From the NCBI RefSeq assembly GCF_033542235.1, contig NZ_JAWRCU010000022.1, forward strand, positions 18,491 through 82,490: a DNA stretch of 64,000 bases, given 5' to 3'. This DNA is from JAWRCU01 sp033542235 (GTDB lineage: Bacteria; Pseudomonadota; Alphaproteobacteria; Rhizobiales; Rhizobiaceae). Every line of letters begins with the position of its first letter. Positions within the stretch are counted from its first letter, which is position 1. The notes beneath the pieces were generated by a model. That model was not told the origin of the DNA, made no database searches, and saw nothing but the letters and a program-made list of their open reading frames with translations. The translations under genes and the position numbers were made by a program. Below are positions 62,073-64,000 of this stretch, piece after piece.

Positions 62073-63074
62073 TCAAACGCGATTCGGCAGCACACGGTCA
62101 GGCGGCCGGTGACCGTCGAAGAAGGCCCGGATGTTGATGATCACCTTCTCGCCCATGTCGATGCGGCCTTCGATGGTGGCCGAGCCCATATGCGGCAGGA
62201 GAACCACCTTGCCTTTGGCGGCCAGCCTGACGAGCTTCGGGCTGACAGCCGGCTCGTGCTGAAACACGTCGAGCCCGGCGCCTGCGATCTTGCCCTGCTC
62301 GAGCAGCTTGATCAGCGCATCCTCATCGATGATGTCACCGCGCGCAGTATTGACGATGAAGGCCGTGGGCTGCATCAGCGCCAGCCGCCGGGCCGAGAGC
62401 AGATGGAAGGTGGCCGGGGTCGAGGGGCAGTTGACCGAAATGATGTCCATGCGGGCAAGCATCTGGTCGAGGCTCTCCCAATAGGTCGCCTCCAGCTCGT
62501 CCTCTATCGCCGGCGCCACATGGTGACGGTTATGGTAGTGGATAGACAGGCCGAACGCCTTGGCGCGGCGCGCTACCGCCGTGCCGATGCGGCCCATGCC
62601 GACGATGCCGAGCCGCTTGCCCCAGATGCGATGACCGAGCATCCAGGTCGGTGACCAGCCCGGCCATTTGCCTTCGCCCTTCAATACGTTCGCGCCTTCG
62701 GCGAGCCTCCTCGGGACGGCAAGCATCAGCGCCACAGTCATGTCGGCCGTGTCTTCGGTGAGCACGTTCGGCGTATTGGTGACGGTGAGACCCTTCTTGG
62801 CGGCCGCCGCTACGTCGATGTGGTCGACGCCGTTGCCGAAATTGGCAATCAGCTTGAGATTGGGCCCGGCCTGCTCGATGAGCGCCGCATCGATCCTGTC
62901 GGTGATGGTCGGCACCAGCACCGCCGCCTCCCTGACCGCAGCCACGAGCTCCTCCGATCCCATCGGGCGGTCATCGAGATTGAGGCGTGCATCGAACAGC
63001 TCGCGCATGCGGGTTTCCACCTGGTCGGGCAGCTTGCGTGTAATCACGACCAGGGGCTTCTTGCGGCCGGACAT
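62073..63074 (-). CDS. 2-Hydroxyacid dehydrogenase, glyoxylate reductase type
   Basis: A 333-residue NAD(P)H-dependent dehydrogenase. The start at 63074 (MSGRKKPLVVITRK) has GAGGA 5 bases upstream. The Rossmann motif is GIVGMGRIGTAVARRAKAFG; the catalytic set is Arg in NTARGDIIDE, Glu in FQHEP and His in LPHMGSAT. NFGNGVDHIDV is typical of GyaR. It is the second enzyme of this superfamily in the window but of a different branch than the one at 6.8 kb. Confidence 0.92.
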   Translation of the reverse strand: MSGRKKPLVVITRKLPDQVETRMRELFDARLNLDDRPMGSEELVAAVREAAVLVPTITDRIDAALIEQAGPNLKLIANFGNGVDHIDVAAAAKKGLTVTNTPNVLTEDTADMTVALMLAVPRRLAEGANVLKGEGKWPGWSPTWMLGHRIWGKRLGIVGMGRIGTAVARRAKAFGLSIHYHNRHHVAPAIEDELEATYWESLDQMLARMDIISVNCPSTPATFHLLSARRLALMQPTAFIVNTARGDIIDEDALIKLLEQGKIAGAGLDVFQHEPAVSPKLVRLAAKGKVVLLPHMGSATIEGRIDMGEKVIINIRAFFDGHRPPDRVLPNRV

Positions 63075-63236
63075 TGTTTCCTCAAATTCGGTCACCGACT
63101 GAGGGTCGTTGAGACCTCTTTAACCAAGACAGGCGAAACTCGAAAACCGATATCGACCTGCCGCCCTCTGTAACAAGCGACTTGGCCGATGACAAAGAAT
63201 TTTGGTCGGTGCCCCGCTCCTTGCAGGCGGATCACA

Positions 63237-63836
63237 ATGGGAAAAAACGTGCGTCGATCGACCCTTGCTCAGGCGGTGGCTGCCGCCCTTCTGTCCTTTC
63301 TCCTTCCTATCGCCGCGGCCGATGCGGCTCCTCCCGACACCGATCCTCAGCAGACCGGTTCGCTCGGCCCCAACGGGCAGCCCTCTATCCTGCTCGGACC
63401 GAGCGGACTGCCGCTGCCGCGCTTCGTCAGCCTGAAATCGGGACGGGTCAATTCGCGCATCGGCCCGGGCGTCAACTACGCGATAGATTGGATGTATCTG
63501 AAGCCCGGCCTGCCGATGGAGATTCTCCAGGAATTCGACAATTGGCGGAAGGTGCGCGATTCGGATGGCGCGGAAGGCTGGATCAACCAGTCATTGCTGT
63601 CGGGCAAGCGGACGGGTATCGCCGCGCCCTGGCAGAAGGGCAAGGACGCGCAGATCAAGCTGCTCGGCGAACCGGAGAATGATGCCGGTACGGTCGCCCT
63701 GCTCGAGCCCGGCGTGATCGGCAAGATCAAGCAGTGCAACGGCGAATGGTGTCAGATGACGTTTGACGGGCACACCGGCTGGATCAGGCAGGCCCAGATC
63801 TGGGGCGCTTACCCCGGCGAGCTGATCAAGGATTAG
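63237..63836 (+). CDS. Secreted SH3-domain protein
   Basis: A 199-residue protein; ATG 63237 gives a normal signal peptide (AQAVAAALLSFLLPIAAADA). Two bacterial SH3-like repeats follow: FVSLKSGRVNSRIGPGVNY with EGWINQSLLSGKR, and LGEPENDAGTVALLEPGVIG with TGWIRQAQIWG. Such proteins bind cell-wall peptides or act as structural adaptors. It diverges from the dehydrogenase gene. Confidence 0.85.
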   Translation: MGKNVRRSTLAQAVAAALLSFLLPIAAADAAPPDTDPQQTGSLGPNGQPSILLGPSGLPLPRFVSLKSGRVNSRIGPGVNYAIDWMYLKPGLPMEILQEFDNWRKVRDSDGAEGWINQSLLSGKRTGIAAPWQKGKDAQIKLLGEPENDAGTVALLEPGVIGKIKQCNGEWCQMTFDGHTGWIRQAQIWGAYPGELIKD

Positions 63837-63872
63837 CGCTCAGGAGACCGCGATCCGACGCGCCTCCTGGAA

Positions 63873-63912
63873 CACCCCTCATCCGTCTCGGCGCTTCGCG
63901 CCGATCCACCTT
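63873..63912. repeat. Partial copy of a common hairpin repeat
   Basis: ACCCCTCATCCGTC, then the hairpin TCGGCGCTTCGCGCCGA and TCCACCTT. This pattern is familiar as a dispersed Mesorhizobium repeat; here it is truncated. No gene is present from 63837 to the window end. Confidence 0.5.
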
Positions 63913-63951
63913 GCATTGGAAATTGTGTACGAAGACGGGTCTCGCAAGGGA

Positions 63952-63985
63952 CGCCAATGGCCGGGTGGCCACCCGGCCATTGGCG
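63952..63985. repeat. 34-bp perfect palindrome near window end
   Basis: CGCCAATGGCCGGGTGG followed directly by its reverse complement, with no spacer. It lies 115 bp after the SH3 gene and may be part of a repeat element or a hairpin barrier. Confidence 0.7.
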
Positions 63986-64000
63986 CCGATCGTCGGATCG

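Overview
The window is ordinary high-GC chromosomal DNA of an alphaproteobacterium in the order Hyphomicrobiales, most likely Mesorhizobium or a close relative in the Phyllobacteriaceae. Three things point there. The dnaA-dnaN-recF-moeB block sits beside rpsT and mutM. There is a complete vitamin B6 degradation cluster whose proteins closely resemble the enzymes characterised in Mesorhizobium loti. There are also G/C-rich palindromic intergenic repeats of the kind common in that genus. No tRNA, rRNA, CRISPR array, integrase or transposase was recognised.

Layout. (1) 1-7.8 kb: an ABC importer of the YejABEF type with two tandem periplasmic binding proteins (the first cut by the window edge), two permeases and a double ATPase, followed closely by a GhrA-like 2-hydroxyacid dehydrogenase. 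(2) 7.8-16.9 kb: single housekeeping or accessory genes. These are an NlpC/P60 peptidase overlapping a MarR-like regulator, an M17 aminopeptidase, a TadD-like TPR lipoprotein, a secreted protein of unknown family, an acetyltransferase, a lipocalin, an NTF2-like protein, a DUF488 protein and a zinc aminopeptidase lipoprotein. (3) 16.9-17.8 kb: decayed DNA holding an SDR pseudogene and a cupin-regulator fragment. (4) 17.8-38.0 kb: the vitamin B6 catabolic island. (5) 38.3-50.0 kb: the tad/cpa locus for a Flp-type type IVb pilus. (6) 50.1-53.5 kb: deoB, mutM, an enoyl-CoA hydratase and rpsT. (7) 53.5-63.8 kb: dnaA, dnaN, recF, a MoeB/ThiF-type enzyme, an acetyltransferase, a two-subunit aconitase X, a small membrane protein, a glyoxylate-reductase-type dehydrogenase and an SH3 protein.

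How the B6 island works. Pyridoxine enters through pyridoxine 4-oxidase (to pyridoxal) and pyridoxamine through pyridoxamine-pyruvate transaminase (to pyridoxal). Pyridoxal 4-dehydrogenase makes 4-pyridoxolactone, and the lactonase opens it to 4-pyridoxic acid. A GMC flavoprotein and a 3-hydroxyacyl-CoA-dehydrogenase-like enzyme oxidise the 5-hydroxymethyl group to the dicarboxylate. A class II aldolase-fold decarboxylase, a flavin ring-opening oxygenase and an alpha/beta hydrolase finish the pathway to succinic semialdehyde, acetate, ammonia and CO2. Two complete ABC importers lie inside the two catabolic operons and are the natural candidates for B6 uptake. A GntR/FCD regulator is divergent from the lower operon, with a conspicuous dyad between them. 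A DUF1185 protein and a PEBP-fold protein are embedded in the operon without a known role.

The tad locus is nearly complete: prepilin, prepilin peptidase, CpaB, secretin, CpaD, CpaE, ATPase, TadB, TadC, two TadE/G-like pseudopilins and a stand-alone secretin N-domain protein. TadD lies 28 kb away. Near-consensus CtrA-like motifs occur upstream of three tad units, which is suggestive only.
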